DNA from: Larkinella sp. C7
GTDB lineage: Bacteria; Bacteroidota; Bacteroidia; Cytophagales; Spirosomataceae
Assembly (NCBI RefSeq): GCF_006149005.1
Contig: NZ_VBSL01000015.1
Location: 1-64,000 of the forward strand
DNA length: 64,000 nucleotides
Direction: 5' to 3'
Under the pieces are notes generated by a model. That model had not been told where the DNA came from, searched no databases, and saw nothing but the letters and a program-made list of their open reading frames with translations. The position numbers were made by a program, and so were the translations under genes. Positions 46,337-54,578 of this stretch are shown here, in pieces; the first letter of the stretch is position 1; every line of letters begins with the position of its first letter.

Positions 46337-46372
46337 AAGCCGCCATCAGACCATTCTGATGGCGGCTTTTTT
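46337..46372 (+). terminator. Terminator after rpmE
   Basis: Thirteen-base perfect arms (46337-46349 and 46356-46368) with a six-base loop, followed by a run of six T (46367-46372), 18 bases after the rpmE stop. Confidence 0.92.
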
Positions 46373-46401
46373 GTTTTCTTTACACGTAACTTAGCGGTAC
46401 G

Positions 46402-47058
46402 ATGAAAATATTGATACTCGGTGCCACGGGTCGCACGGGAAAAGAATTGCTCGATCAGGCTTTGAAAGCCGGTATCTCCGTTCACGCGCTGGTCCGGGAT
46501 ATCGATAAAGTAAAAATGACGTCCCGCAACCTCAAGTTGTTCGAAAGCAAAAAGCTCGACCGAACGGCGCTCCGGCTCGCCATGCTCGGCTGCGATGCGG
46601 TTTTGAGTACCCTCAACATCTCCCGAACCTCCGATTTTCCGTGGAGCAGTCTGCGAACCCCGAAGGACTTTCTCTCCAACACGATGCGCAACGTGCTCGA
46701 GGTCGCCAACGAACTGCACATCAAACGGATTATTGTCACCACCGCCTGGGGCGTCAACGAAACCAAAAAAGACATTCCCGCCTGGTTCCGCTTCGTCATC
46801 AACTACAGCAACGTGGGCGTCGCCTACCGCGATCACGAGCGTCAGGAGCATTTACTGGCCGCTTCGCCGAGCGACTGGACGGCGGTTCGCCCCGTCGGGC
46901 TGACGAATTCAAAGAAGCCGAGACAAGTCCGGATTACGATTAACAATGAGCCGAAACCCAATCTGACCATCAGCCGCTCCAACGTCGCCCGATTTATGGT
47001 CGAGATTTACAAAACCGGTGATTATCCCAAAGAAGCGGTTACGATTTCGGAGGTGTAG
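46402..47058 (+). CDS. NAD(P)-binding protein, NmrA/SDR-like
   Basis: 218-residue atypical short-chain dehydrogenase. The nucleotide motif GATGRTGKELL is at residues 7-17; later blocks are VTTAWGVNE and SDWTAVRPVGLTN, as in NmrA-like or NAD(P)H-binding (PF13460) proteins. It lacks the classical YxxxK pair, so it may be a redox sensor or a reductase with unusual chemistry. It converges on the SMP-30 gene with an 18-base gap. Confidence 0.85.
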   Translation: MKILILGATGRTGKELLDQALKAGISVHALVRDIDKVKMTSRNLKLFESKKLDRTALRLAMLGCDAVLSTLNISRTSDFPWSSLRTPKDFLSNTMRNVLEVANELHIKRIIVTTAWGVNETKKDIPAWFRFVINYSNVGVAYRDHERQEHLLAASPSDWTAVRPVGLTNSKKPRQVRITINNEPKPNLTISRSNVARFMVEIYKTGDYPKEAVTISEV

Positions 47059-47076
47059 GCACTCACACCCCACCAA

Positions 47077-47955
47077 TCAGAGTTCCGGGCTACCTGCGCC
47101 TTTGATGCCGGTGTTTTTAACCACGAACAGATAGCCCGCCAGCGGTTGTTCGGCCAGTTCCTGCTGGCTTAATCCGGTTTTGGCGGAGGTGATGTACAAA
47201 TCGTCCTGCGACGCGCCCCCGAACGTGCAGGACGTAATCCGGGCGGCAGGCAAGTCGATCTGCTGAAGCCGTTCGCCGGTGTTGGGGTTGCACCGAACCA
47301 CCTTCCAGCCATCCCAAAGCGCAATCCAGAGCATGCCTTTTTCGTCGATGGTCATGCCATCCGGAAAACCGTCCGCTTCCTCAAACTGAATGACCACCCG
47401 CTTATTGGTAATCGTACCCGTGTGTACGTCATAGTCGTAGGCCACCACCTGCCGGGTTGGCGAGTCGATGTAATACAACAGCCGGTGGTCGAGGCTCCAC
47501 GCCAGCCCGTTGGAACAGGTGACCTTGTCGACTTTGACCGAAACCGAATGATCTTCGTTCAGCATGTATAACGCGCCAGCGCCGGGTTCGTCCGTAATCG
47601 ACATGGTTCCCGCCCAAAACCGCCCGGCCGGGTCGCATTTTCCGTCGTTGAACCGGTTGCCGGGCAGATGAACTTCCGGATCGGTGATCGGAACGACGGT
47701 TTCATTTTCCAGCGAAATGGTATGAAAACCGTGCTGAAGTGCGGCAATCAAATCGCCGGCGGGTTGAATGGCAATGGCGCCCACCATCTGCCCGGTTTTA
47801 AAAACCCGGTGTTCACTACTGCCCGGATCGAACGAATGGATTTCGCCCGGCAGAATGTCCACCCATAAAATGCGTTGCTTTTCCGCATCCCAAACCGGGC
47901 CTTCGCCCAATTGGCAGGAATGTTCCAATACAATTTCCCAGTTGTTCTGATTCAT
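47077..47955 (-). CDS. SMP-30/gluconolactonase-family lactonase
   Basis: 292-residue six-bladed beta-propeller. Family markers: GEGPVWDAEKQRILWVDI at the N-terminus (metal Glu in GEGP), GNRFNDGKCDPAGRFWAGTM (Asn and Asp ligands) and TCSNGLAWSLD (central Asn and Asp). Such enzymes open aldonolactones to sugar acids. No signal peptide, so cytoplasmic. It is the last gene of the minus-strand locus and would act between a sugar dehydrogenase and the dehydratase encoded at 54579. Confidence 0.92.
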   Translation of the reverse strand: MNQNNWEIVLEHSCQLGEGPVWDAEKQRILWVDILPGEIHSFDPGSSEHRVFKTGQMVGAIAIQPAGDLIAALQHGFHTISLENETVVPITDPEVHLPGNRFNDGKCDPAGRFWAGTMSITDEPGAGALYMLNEDHSVSVKVDKVTCSNGLAWSLDHRLLYYIDSPTRQVVAYDYDVHTGTITNKRVVIQFEEADGFPDGMTIDEKGMLWIALWDGWKVVRCNPNTGERLQQIDLPAARITSCTFGGASQDDLYITSAKTGLSQQELAEQPLAGYLFVVKNTGIKGAGSPEL

Positions 47956-47996
47956 AAGTTTTCGGCTTACGGTATTTTTTCGGTTTTCGGTTTTCA

Positions 47997-48047
47997 GTTT
48001 ACGGTGGCTGACGCAAGCCTAAAAAGCACGCGTCAGCCACCATAAAC
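47997..48047. repeat. Dispersed palindrome, copy B (18-bp arms)
   Basis: Left arm GTTTACGGTGGCTGACGC (47997-48014) and right arm GCGTCAGCCACCATAAAC (48030-48047) pair at 17 of 18 positions across 15 bases. The flanks CGGTTTTCAG and GGTAAACCGAATAC also match copies A or C. It separates the symporter gene from the SMP-30 gene. Confidence 0.85.
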
Positions 48048-48080
48048 GGTAAACCGAATACTCAATACTGTAAACGTATT

Positions 48081-49646
48081 TTAAGCATACCGGATGTAAA
48101 AGTACAGAACCATCGCGGTAACTATCGCCCACCAGATAAAAGGATTTCGCAAACCGCGTTGCTGGTCGCGTTCGGCGGGCAAAAGCGAGAGACTTTCCTT
48201 GTTCCAGATCAGACCCACCAATTCGGCCTCAGGCTTGGGTTTGGTGACCAGACTGACGAGCACGCAGAGCAACATGCAGGTCCAGAAAACGATGCCGGTG
48301 CGGTTGAAAAACGGCATGGTCGGAAAGATCATTTCGAGGGCAATGGAAAGCGGAATGGTCAGAATACCAGCGGTTAAGGCGCCAGCGTGGGTGGTGCGTT
48401 TCCAGAGAATACCGAGCAGAAACATCACCGCAATGCCCGGCGTGAACAAACCGTAGGCATTCATCAGATACAGAAAAACCGGTTTGTCGGATTGGGTCAT
48501 GAACAAGCCCGTGCAGAGAATGCCCAGCACGATGATCGTTGCCCCGGCAATTCGGCCAAACCGCACCGCCTGGGCATCCGACGCGTCTTTTCGGAAATAG
48601 GTCAGGTACACATCCACCGTCAGAATTGTGGTGCAGGAGTTGATGGCCCCGGAAAGGTGCGACATCACCGCCGAAATCAGACCCGCCATCACCAACCCTA
48701 CCAGCCCCGCCGGAAGCAGGTTCTCGACCAGCGTGGGAAAAAGCAGATCCGGTTTTTCAAGGTTTGGAAATAGTTTGGGCGCCACCAGTGCCGGAACCGT
48801 AATGATGATCGGGATGAGAAATTTCAGGTAATCACCAAAGACGACGCCCATCCGCGCGTGCCACTCGTTTTTGGCCGCCAGCACCCGCTGCACAATAAAC
48901 TGGTTCGTGGCACAATAGAAGATACTGATACACAAGGTACCGCCGAGGTACATCGTCCACGGAAAATCCGGGTCGTTGGCGGGCAGAATGAGGTCCCAGT
49001 CTTTGGACGTTTCCATGACGGCCGACACACCGCCAGCCGCATTGACCGTGGCAACCGTCAGCGCCACTCCGCCCAGCACGAGGACGATCAATTGCAGCAT
49101 TTCAGTCCAGATCACCGCCCTTAAACCGCCCGCGATGGTGTAGATACCGGTGAAAATAGCCAGAATCAGCACGCTGGCAATAACCGGAAACCCCAGCAGC
49201 GAATGCAGGGAAAGGGCCCCCAGATACAGAACGGCCGCAATTTCCACGAAAACATACGTCAATAGAATCAGCGTTGCGTAAGTGGTTCGGGCGGCCGCGC
49301 CGAATCGCTTTTGCAAAAATTCGGGGATCGTATAAAACCCGTTGCGGATGTAAAACGGGAGAAAAATCCAGAGCAAGGCGTTAAATCCGATCAGAATAGC
49401 CCCCCACTCCATCGCAATCGCAACAAATCCCCGGCTGTAGGCCACGCCCATCGCACCGACCAAATGGTGACTGCTGATGTTGGACGCAATGATGCTGCCG
49501 CCAATCATCCACCAGGGCAGTTTGTCGCCCGCCAGAAAATAATCGCGCTTGGTTTGTTTGCCTTTGCGGGAGGCATAAATGCCCAATGAAATAACGCCCA
49601 GGATGTAAACGCCAAAAATAATCAGGTCAAGCGTCGATAGATTCAT
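48081..49646 (-). CDS. Sodium:solute symporter (SSS family)
   Basis: 521-residue inner-membrane symporter with about 13-14 helices of the SGLT-like fold. The N-terminal AGDKLPWWMIGGSIIASNIS carries the family's Na+ site region, and the helix around AGLISAVMSHLSGAINSCTT matches the SSS signature (Ser-rich Na2 site). Members carry sugars, inositol, sialic acid or acids. The gene overlaps the upstream ceramidase-like gene by 20 bases, so both are translated from one transcript. Confidence 0.93.
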   Translation of the reverse strand: MNLSTLDLIIFGVYILGVISLGIYASRKGKQTKRDYFLAGDKLPWWMIGGSIIASNISSHHLVGAMGVAYSRGFVAIAMEWGAILIGFNALLWIFLPFYIRNGFYTIPEFLQKRFGAAARTTYATLILLTYVFVEIAAVLYLGALSLHSLLGFPVIASVLILAIFTGIYTIAGGLRAVIWTEMLQLIVLVLGGVALTVATVNAAGGVSAVMETSKDWDLILPANDPDFPWTMYLGGTLCISIFYCATNQFIVQRVLAAKNEWHARMGVVFGDYLKFLIPIIITVPALVAPKLFPNLEKPDLLFPTLVENLLPAGLVGLVMAGLISAVMSHLSGAINSCTTILTVDVYLTYFRKDASDAQAVRFGRIAGATIIVLGILCTGLFMTQSDKPVFLYLMNAYGLFTPGIAVMFLLGILWKRTTHAGALTAGILTIPLSIALEMIFPTMPFFNRTGIVFWTCMLLCVLVSLVTKPKPEAELVGLIWNKESLSLLPAERDQQRGLRNPFIWWAIVTAMVLYFYIRYA

Positions 49647-51027
49647 GTTGGAGTAATGAACGGGTAATACGGATGGCTTTTTCGGTCAGCAGTTCCAGCG
49701 AACCTTTTTCGAAAGGCGATTGCCAGACGGGATAAATATCTTCGGCGTATAGATTTTCGGGGGGCAGATAGCCCGTTGAACCGTTCACGATATTCATCAC
49801 GGCGACGGCATTCGGGGCCTGTTCTGCCCGCAGTTGCTGCTGGAATTCGGAATAGGCTTCGTTGGGCTGCCCCACCAGCACGGAATCGCCCAGCCGCCAG
49901 ACCCAGAGAGGCATGTGGGTCGTAGTGCCATCGCCGACGGTTTTCCGGATGCCGCGTCTTCGCCAGATGCGTTCCTTCAGCACATTGTCCTCGCATTCGG
50001 CCCATTGCGTTTCAATTTCCGCCAGCGACGGCAGCGGTTTTAACGGCAGTTCCACCTCGATCATCTCAACCGAAAGAGCCGAAGAAGGCTCATACGGCTC
50101 TTTTTTCCAGACCGCCAGGGGCGCGCCCGACTCGACGATGCCTGCAAACGAAAGTTGTTTTTTGGGGGGCAAAATCGCTTCCAATGTAGACAAAACCGCA
50201 TACCCCAACTGCCGTCCGTAGGCATCCGCAATGCCGACGTCGCCCACGTATTGCTCGCGCGGTGCCAACTCTCCGCAAGCGCCCAGCAGAAACAACATCG
50301 GTGCGTCGGTGGTCTTCTCCACCACTTCGCGCAGGGCACCAATGTAGTCGGGTGAAATCAGGCGGTTTTCCCAGGCCAGCGTCGTCGGATGGCAGGCATA
50401 ATTGACGAGCGTTCCCAGCGTTTGATTGTTATCGTTGGCGATTTGCCCGACAAGCAGCGTGTCGTCGGCACTTTTGTCGGGGTTCCAACCGCAGATAAAC
50501 CGGCTTTGATCGGCGTCTGGCAAATCCCGGTTGCTGGCTAGATTGCATTTCCCATAACTCCAGGTCAGCGTGGCCGACTCTGCATTTGACAACGCCGTTT
50601 GAATGGCCTGAATCGCACTTTGCTGAATAAACCGGAGGTACGGCTCTACGAGGTGACCGCCCTCTTTCGACGCGTCGTCGCGGCTGAGGCTGGGGCCGGC
50701 ATGGGTGTGTGACAGGCAGAACATCAGCCGCGCCGGATCGAGCGATACGGCTTCCAGAATCCCGTTCCGCAAAAACCGCTCGTCGTCGGAACTGCGCCAC
50801 CAGCCCAAATCCGCCCCAATTAACACGAGCGGTTCGGCTTCGCGGGCGGTTTGAAACGTCACGCAGGTCAGCATCAGCGGCCGGTGAATGCCCTCGGCGG
50901 CTTCGTGGGTAGCGGCTCCCCAGTTTCGGGCATAAATCCCCACCGGCGGGGTTATGTCCGTCTGGGAAACACCGATCAAACCGGCGAACGAGGGTTGTTT
51001 AAAGGCCGGGTATTTTTGAGATTCCAT
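49627..51027 (-). CDS. Neutral/alkaline ceramidase-like hydrolase, cytoplasmic
   Basis: 466-residue protein of the neutral ceramidase N-terminal-domain type, zinc amidases. Expected zinc-site blocks are seen: CLSHTHAGPS (His107, His109) and NYACHPTTL (His213), after DITPPVGIYARNWG. It lacks a signal peptide and the C-terminal Ig-like domain of true secreted ceramidases (usually about 650-750 residues), so a smaller soluble N-acyl substrate in the cytoplasm is more likely than ceramide. It overlaps the symporter gene by 20 bases, which suggests the symporter imports its substrate or product. Confidence 0.85.
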   Translation of the reverse strand: MESQKYPAFKQPSFAGLIGVSQTDITPPVGIYARNWGAATHEAAEGIHRPLMLTCVTFQTAREAEPLVLIGADLGWWRSSDDERFLRNGILEAVSLDPARLMFCLSHTHAGPSLSRDDASKEGGHLVEPYLRFIQQSAIQAIQTALSNAESATLTWSYGKCNLASNRDLPDADQSRFICGWNPDKSADDTLLVGQIANDNNQTLGTLVNYACHPTTLAWENRLISPDYIGALREVVEKTTDAPMLFLLGACGELAPREQYVGDVGIADAYGRQLGYAVLSTLEAILPPKKQLSFAGIVESGAPLAVWKKEPYEPSSALSVEMIEVELPLKPLPSLAEIETQWAECEDNVLKERIWRRRGIRKTVGDGTTTHMPLWVWRLGDSVLVGQPNEAYSEFQQQLRAEQAPNAVAVMNIVNGSTGYLPPENLYAEDIYPVWQSPFEKGSLELLTEKAIRITRSLLQHESIDA

Positions 51028-51058
51028 TCTTCAGGTAGTTAATGGTTTTATAATTACC

Positions 51059-51192
51059 AGCCCACGGTTTCAGCCGTGGGGCTAGAAACGTAATTTGCGA
51101 ATTACCGGCAACCGTTTTAAAATCCTGAAACCGTTAAAACGGTTGCCACATTTCTTTTTCGTTTCGCGTAATCCCAGGGTTGAAACCGTGGG
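51059..51192. repeat. Compound palindromic (REP-like) element
   Basis: Three hairpins in 134 bases. The first (51059-51083) pairs AGCCCACGG with CCGTGGGGCT, with one bulged base. The second has perfect 13-base arms GGCAACCGTTTTA (51107-51119) and TAAAACGGTTGCC (51135-51147). The third (51173-51192) repeats the outer sequence as CCCAGGGTTGAAACCGTGGG. The outer hairpins are alike, as in paired REP/BIME elements. It sits between the MFS and ceramidase-like genes. Confidence 0.75.
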
Positions 51193-51218
51193 CAATCCTT
51201 TGATTATTCGTACTTTAA

Positions 51219-52592
51219 TCAGGTTTTACGGATTAATAACCGTTCGATATCTTCCAACGATTTCCCTTTCGTTTCGGGAACCGTCAGGAGTATGAATACG
51301 AAATATATCAGGAGCAAAAACGCGTAAATTCCAAAGGTAAGCGGCATTCCAAACTGTGATTTCATGACCGGAAACGAACCGATCACGACAAAGTTGGCCA
51401 TCCACAACGACAGGGTTGCCAGCGACATCGCGCTGCCCCGGATGCGGTTGGGAAAGATTTCGGAAAGAATCACCCACGTAACCGGACCAATGGTGGCGGC
51501 ATAACCGGCAATGAACAGCAGAATAAAAAGCAAAGCCCAAAAGCCGGGAAGCTGAAAATAAAAGGCGAAAGCCAGGGCCAGAATATCGGCGGACAAAAAA
51601 GCAGATCCAATCAACAGCAGTTTTTTGCGACCCACTTTATCGATGGTCGCAATGGCGACAAAGGTGAATACGCAGAGAATGATGCCCAACAAAACCGATT
51701 GCAAAAAAGCCGAATCTTCGGCGATCCCGACTTGCTTAAAAACTTCGGGTGCGTAGGCAACAAGCGGACCACCAATTTGGGAAAAGAACGCAACAACGAT
51801 TCCGATCAGAACAATAAGAAAAACGTCTTTCCGGAATAAAAAGCGGAGATCTTCCTTCATAATTGCAGAGAAACTGGTGCGGATGGTTTTGCTTTCGGCT
51901 TCAGCATACGCACTGCCGCCAATCTGGGTCAGCACCGTCCGGGCTTCATTTTCCCGGTTTTTACGGATCAACCAGCGCGGACTTTCGGACACGAAAAACA
52001 ACCCGAGAAAGAACAATAAGGCAGGAATGGACTGTGACGAAAACATCCAGCGCCAGTTATCATCACCCGTGTAAAGCAGCAGATAATTGGAAAGATAAGC
52101 CAGCAAAACGCCGATCGTAACGGCCAGTTGATAGAATGAAACCAGCCGCCCGCGCCAGGGAGCCGGGGCCATCTCGGCAATGTAAATCGGGCAGACCAGA
52201 GCGGCACAGCCGATGGCGATCCCGCTTGCCATTCGGAATGCGACAAAAACCGGAAAAGTGGTTGCCCAGCCGGTGCCAACACCGGTGATGGCAAACAGGA
52301 AAGCACTGACTAACAGCATCTTTTTCCGCCCCACCAGATCGCTCAATCGCCCGGAGAATAAGGCTCCGATGGCGGCCCCAACGCTGATGCAACCCACCGC
52401 CCAGCCGGTTTGCAGGTCGTTCAGTTGAAAATGCTGACTGAAAAAATGAATCGTCCCCGAAATGATGGCCGTATCGAACCCGAACAGAATTCCACCCAAA
52501 GCCGCTATCGCATTGATTCGGTAGATATAGGCTTTGTTATACGCAAAATTGCCGGAAGAAAATGCGTCGGTTGCCGTGAGTACCAAAGCCAT
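51219..52592 (-). CDS. MFS sugar porter
   Basis: 457-residue major-facilitator transporter of the sugar-porter family with 12 helices. Signatures: GFDTAIISGTIHFF in helix 1, GRLSDLVGRKK and its counterpart DKVGRKK in the intracellular loops, PRWLIRKNRE after helix 6, and PETKGKSLEDIE at the C-terminus. A monosaccharide, polyol or inositol is the likely cargo. It lies within the minus-strand locus behind the PhyH gene. Confidence 0.94.
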   Translation of the reverse strand: MALVLTATDAFSSGNFAYNKAYIYRINAIAALGGILFGFDTAIISGTIHFFSQHFQLNDLQTGWAVGCISVGAAIGALFSGRLSDLVGRKKMLLVSAFLFAITGVGTGWATTFPVFVAFRMASGIAIGCAALVCPIYIAEMAPAPWRGRLVSFYQLAVTIGVLLAYLSNYLLLYTGDDNWRWMFSSQSIPALLFFLGLFFVSESPRWLIRKNRENEARTVLTQIGGSAYAEAESKTIRTSFSAIMKEDLRFLFRKDVFLIVLIGIVVAFFSQIGGPLVAYAPEVFKQVGIAEDSAFLQSVLLGIILCVFTFVAIATIDKVGRKKLLLIGSAFLSADILALAFAFYFQLPGFWALLFILLFIAGYAATIGPVTWVILSEIFPNRIRGSAMSLATLSLWMANFVVIGSFPVMKSQFGMPLTFGIYAFLLLIYFVFILLTVPETKGKSLEDIERLLIRKT

Positions 52593-52670
52593 TTTCAGTG
52601 TCTGGTTTAGGGTTTATCGTCTATGGTTTTCGCCGTTTTTCTCCAAACTGGACCTGACCAACTATTGAGT

Positions 52671-53501
52671 TTATTTTTTTACTTTGGCATTCTCCACACT
52701 CAAAAACTGCGTCGTATTTTCGAGAATACCGGACGCGTCATTGTGGAGAAGTAAAGCATCATCCGGCACCGTTTGCAAAGGCGTAATGCTGGAAGGTGTT
52801 TCTGTGATATAGGGCGGATTGGTCTGCCGGTTATAGGCCGAAATGAGCGACCAGCGGGCAGTATCGGATAAATTCGCTTCCGACCGGTGTAAAATATTGC
52901 TGTGGAAAAAGAGCAAATCGCCCGGTTTTAATTCGACATACACCAGCTCCATCGTTTGCAAGGCGAACTCCACATATTGCATGGAAGCCCCGACCTGTTC
53001 GCCGGAAAAACCGTGCTCGACCCGGCCCATTTTATGCGACTTTTTAATGACCTGCAAGCAGCCGTTTTCCTTCGTCGCTTCCGTCACGGCCATCATCACC
53101 GAAATCATCTGATCCGGAAACAAATAACCGTTCTTGTACCAGTAGCCGTAATCCTGGTGCCATTCCCAGGCCCCACCGACCTTCGGTTCTTTCTGCATCA
53201 GTTTGGAATGAAAGTGACAAACCGGTGCCTTTCCGTCGAGCAGTTTATGCACGGAATCGACCATGCGTTCGCTGCGGGTCAGCAAGCCATAGACATCATT
53301 TCCGGGCGTAAACCACAAGGCCAGTTTCGTTTTTTTACCGGCTTTATCGTCCAGATCAAAACTGTTTTTTCGGATCGCTTCATCTTCTATGGCAACCCGA
53401 TAGAGTTTCGCCACTTCGCCGGCGTTTACAAAACCGGGAATGATCAAATAGCCATTTTCATGATACGATTCAACCTGCTTATTGGTTAGACTAAAGGCCA
53501 T
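52671..53501 (-). CDS. Phytanoyl-CoA dioxygenase-family (PhyH) oxygenase
   Basis: 276-residue Fe(II)/2-oxoglutarate-dependent oxygenase. The iron triad is HQD (His115, Asp117) plus His205 in SNILHRSEAN; the 2-oxoglutarate-binding Arg lies in the same HRSEANLSDTARWSL block. Hydroxylation of an unactivated carbon or an amino-acid-like molecule is the usual chemistry; phytanoyl-CoA itself is improbable in this setting. It is flanked by the SDR (11-base gap) and the MFS gene on the same strand. Confidence 0.9.
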   Translation of the reverse strand: MAFSLTNKQVESYHENGYLIIPGFVNAGEVAKLYRVAIEDEAIRKNSFDLDDKAGKKTKLALWFTPGNDVYGLLTRSERMVDSVHKLLDGKAPVCHFHSKLMQKEPKVGGAWEWHQDYGYWYKNGYLFPDQMISVMMAVTEATKENGCLQVIKKSHKMGRVEHGFSGEQVGASMQYVEFALQTMELVYVELKPGDLLFFHSNILHRSEANLSDTARWSLISAYNRQTNPPYITETPSSITPLQTVPDDALLLHNDASGILENTTQFLSVENAKVKK

Positions 53502-53512
53502 AGTGGTAGGGT

Positions 53513-54280
53513 TTAAGTCAATAAGGAAAGTCCGCCATCCATCAGCAATGTGCTGCCCGTCATGTGCTCATTATCCGGGTGGCAAAGCTGAACGATTTGT
53601 CTGGCAACCGCTTCAGCACTGATCAGTTTTTTTACCGGAACCTGATTTCGGGCCACCTCGCTCGACGCCGGGTCTTCTTCCCAAAACCGCGCGCTCAAAC
53701 CGGCATTGACATAACCGGGCGCGATTTCGTTCACCAGAATCTGGTGCGGGGCCAGTTCCAGCGCCAGACACTGACAAAGCATCCGGAGACCAGCCTTGGA
53801 AACACAGTAAGCCGGAATATGCGGATGCACCGCGTGGGCGGCCCAACTACCTACGAACACCACCCGCCCCGGAAGCTGGTGGGTCAGCAACCGGGCGGTG
53901 GCACATTGGGTTAGGTAAAAAGCTCCGTTCAAATTGACATTCAGTTCGTTGGCCCACTGCCCCGGCGTAATCTCGTGAATACCCGCCGGTGTAACCGTGG
54001 CGGCATTGGCAATGATGAGATCCGCCACCCCGAGCGTATTTTCGACCGCCAGCACCCAGTCCTGCACGGCACCGGCGTCCGTCACATCGACCTGTGTGTA
54101 GTGGCTGGCTACGTCATAGGACTTCAATTCAGCCAGAAATGCTTCCGCCTTCGTCGTTGGAGCGATGTCGCCGATGGCAATGGCGGCCCCGTTCCGGGCA
54201 AACTCCAGCGCGGTCGCCCGGCCAATGTCCCCCAGTCCGCCACTGATCAGGACGGTTTTATTTGTAAATACTTTGTCCAC
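53513..54280 (-). CDS. SDR-family dehydrogenase
   Basis: 255-residue classical short-chain dehydrogenase. The cofactor loop reads SGGLGDIGRATA (13-24), NAAT at 92-95, catalytic Ser145 in VGSWAAH, and Tyr158/Lys162 in YCVSK. Asp38 after strand 2 (GDIA) favours NAD+. The start is GTG at 54280, next to the 211-bp palindrome. In this locus it could oxidise a sugar, sugar acid or deoxy-keto acid. Confidence 0.92.
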   Translation of the reverse strand: MDKVFTNKTVLISGGLGDIGRATALEFARNGAAIAIGDIAPTTKAEAFLAELKSYDVASHYTQVDVTDAGAVQDWVLAVENTLGVADLIIANAATVTPAGIHEITPGQWANELNVNLNGAFYLTQCATARLLTHQLPGRVVFVGSWAAHAVHPHIPAYCVSKAGLRMLCQCLALELAPHQILVNEIAPGYVNAGLSARFWEEDPASSEVARNQVPVKKLISAEAVARQIVQLCHPDNEHMTGSTLLMDGGLSLLT

Positions 54281-54325
54281 GCTACCTACGGTTTTATTCT
54301 TTCATGTAACGTCATGCTTTCATTC

Positions 54326-54536
54326 GGCTAACCCTGGATGCTTTTGTTCACCCCGGAGGGGTAGCCTGTTAATAGAAAAATCGTTTACAAAGCCCTGTCT
54401 AAGCCCCGGCAGGGGCGCCCTACATACAAGAACCCCTTTAGGGCGCCCCTGCCGGGGCTTAAATCTGATGGCTTAACTCCATGCAGCTATTAACAGGCTA
54501 CCCCTCCGGGGTGAACAAAAGCATCCAGGATTAGCC
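54326..54536. repeat. 211-bp nested palindrome
   Basis: Outer arms 54326-54375 and 54487-54536 are 50 bases each with a single mismatch. Nested inside, arms TAAGCCCCGGCAGGGGCGCCCT-type (54400-54421 and 54440-54461) are a perfect 22-base pair. The outer arms contain a smaller palindrome ACCCCGGAGGGGT. There is no open frame and the element fills the gap between the SDR and dehydratase genes; it looks like a MITE or REP-derived element. Confidence 0.88.
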
Positions 54537-54578
54537 TATCCTCAAGACTGCCTTCGGCAATTTCAGGGCGGTCAGTTT

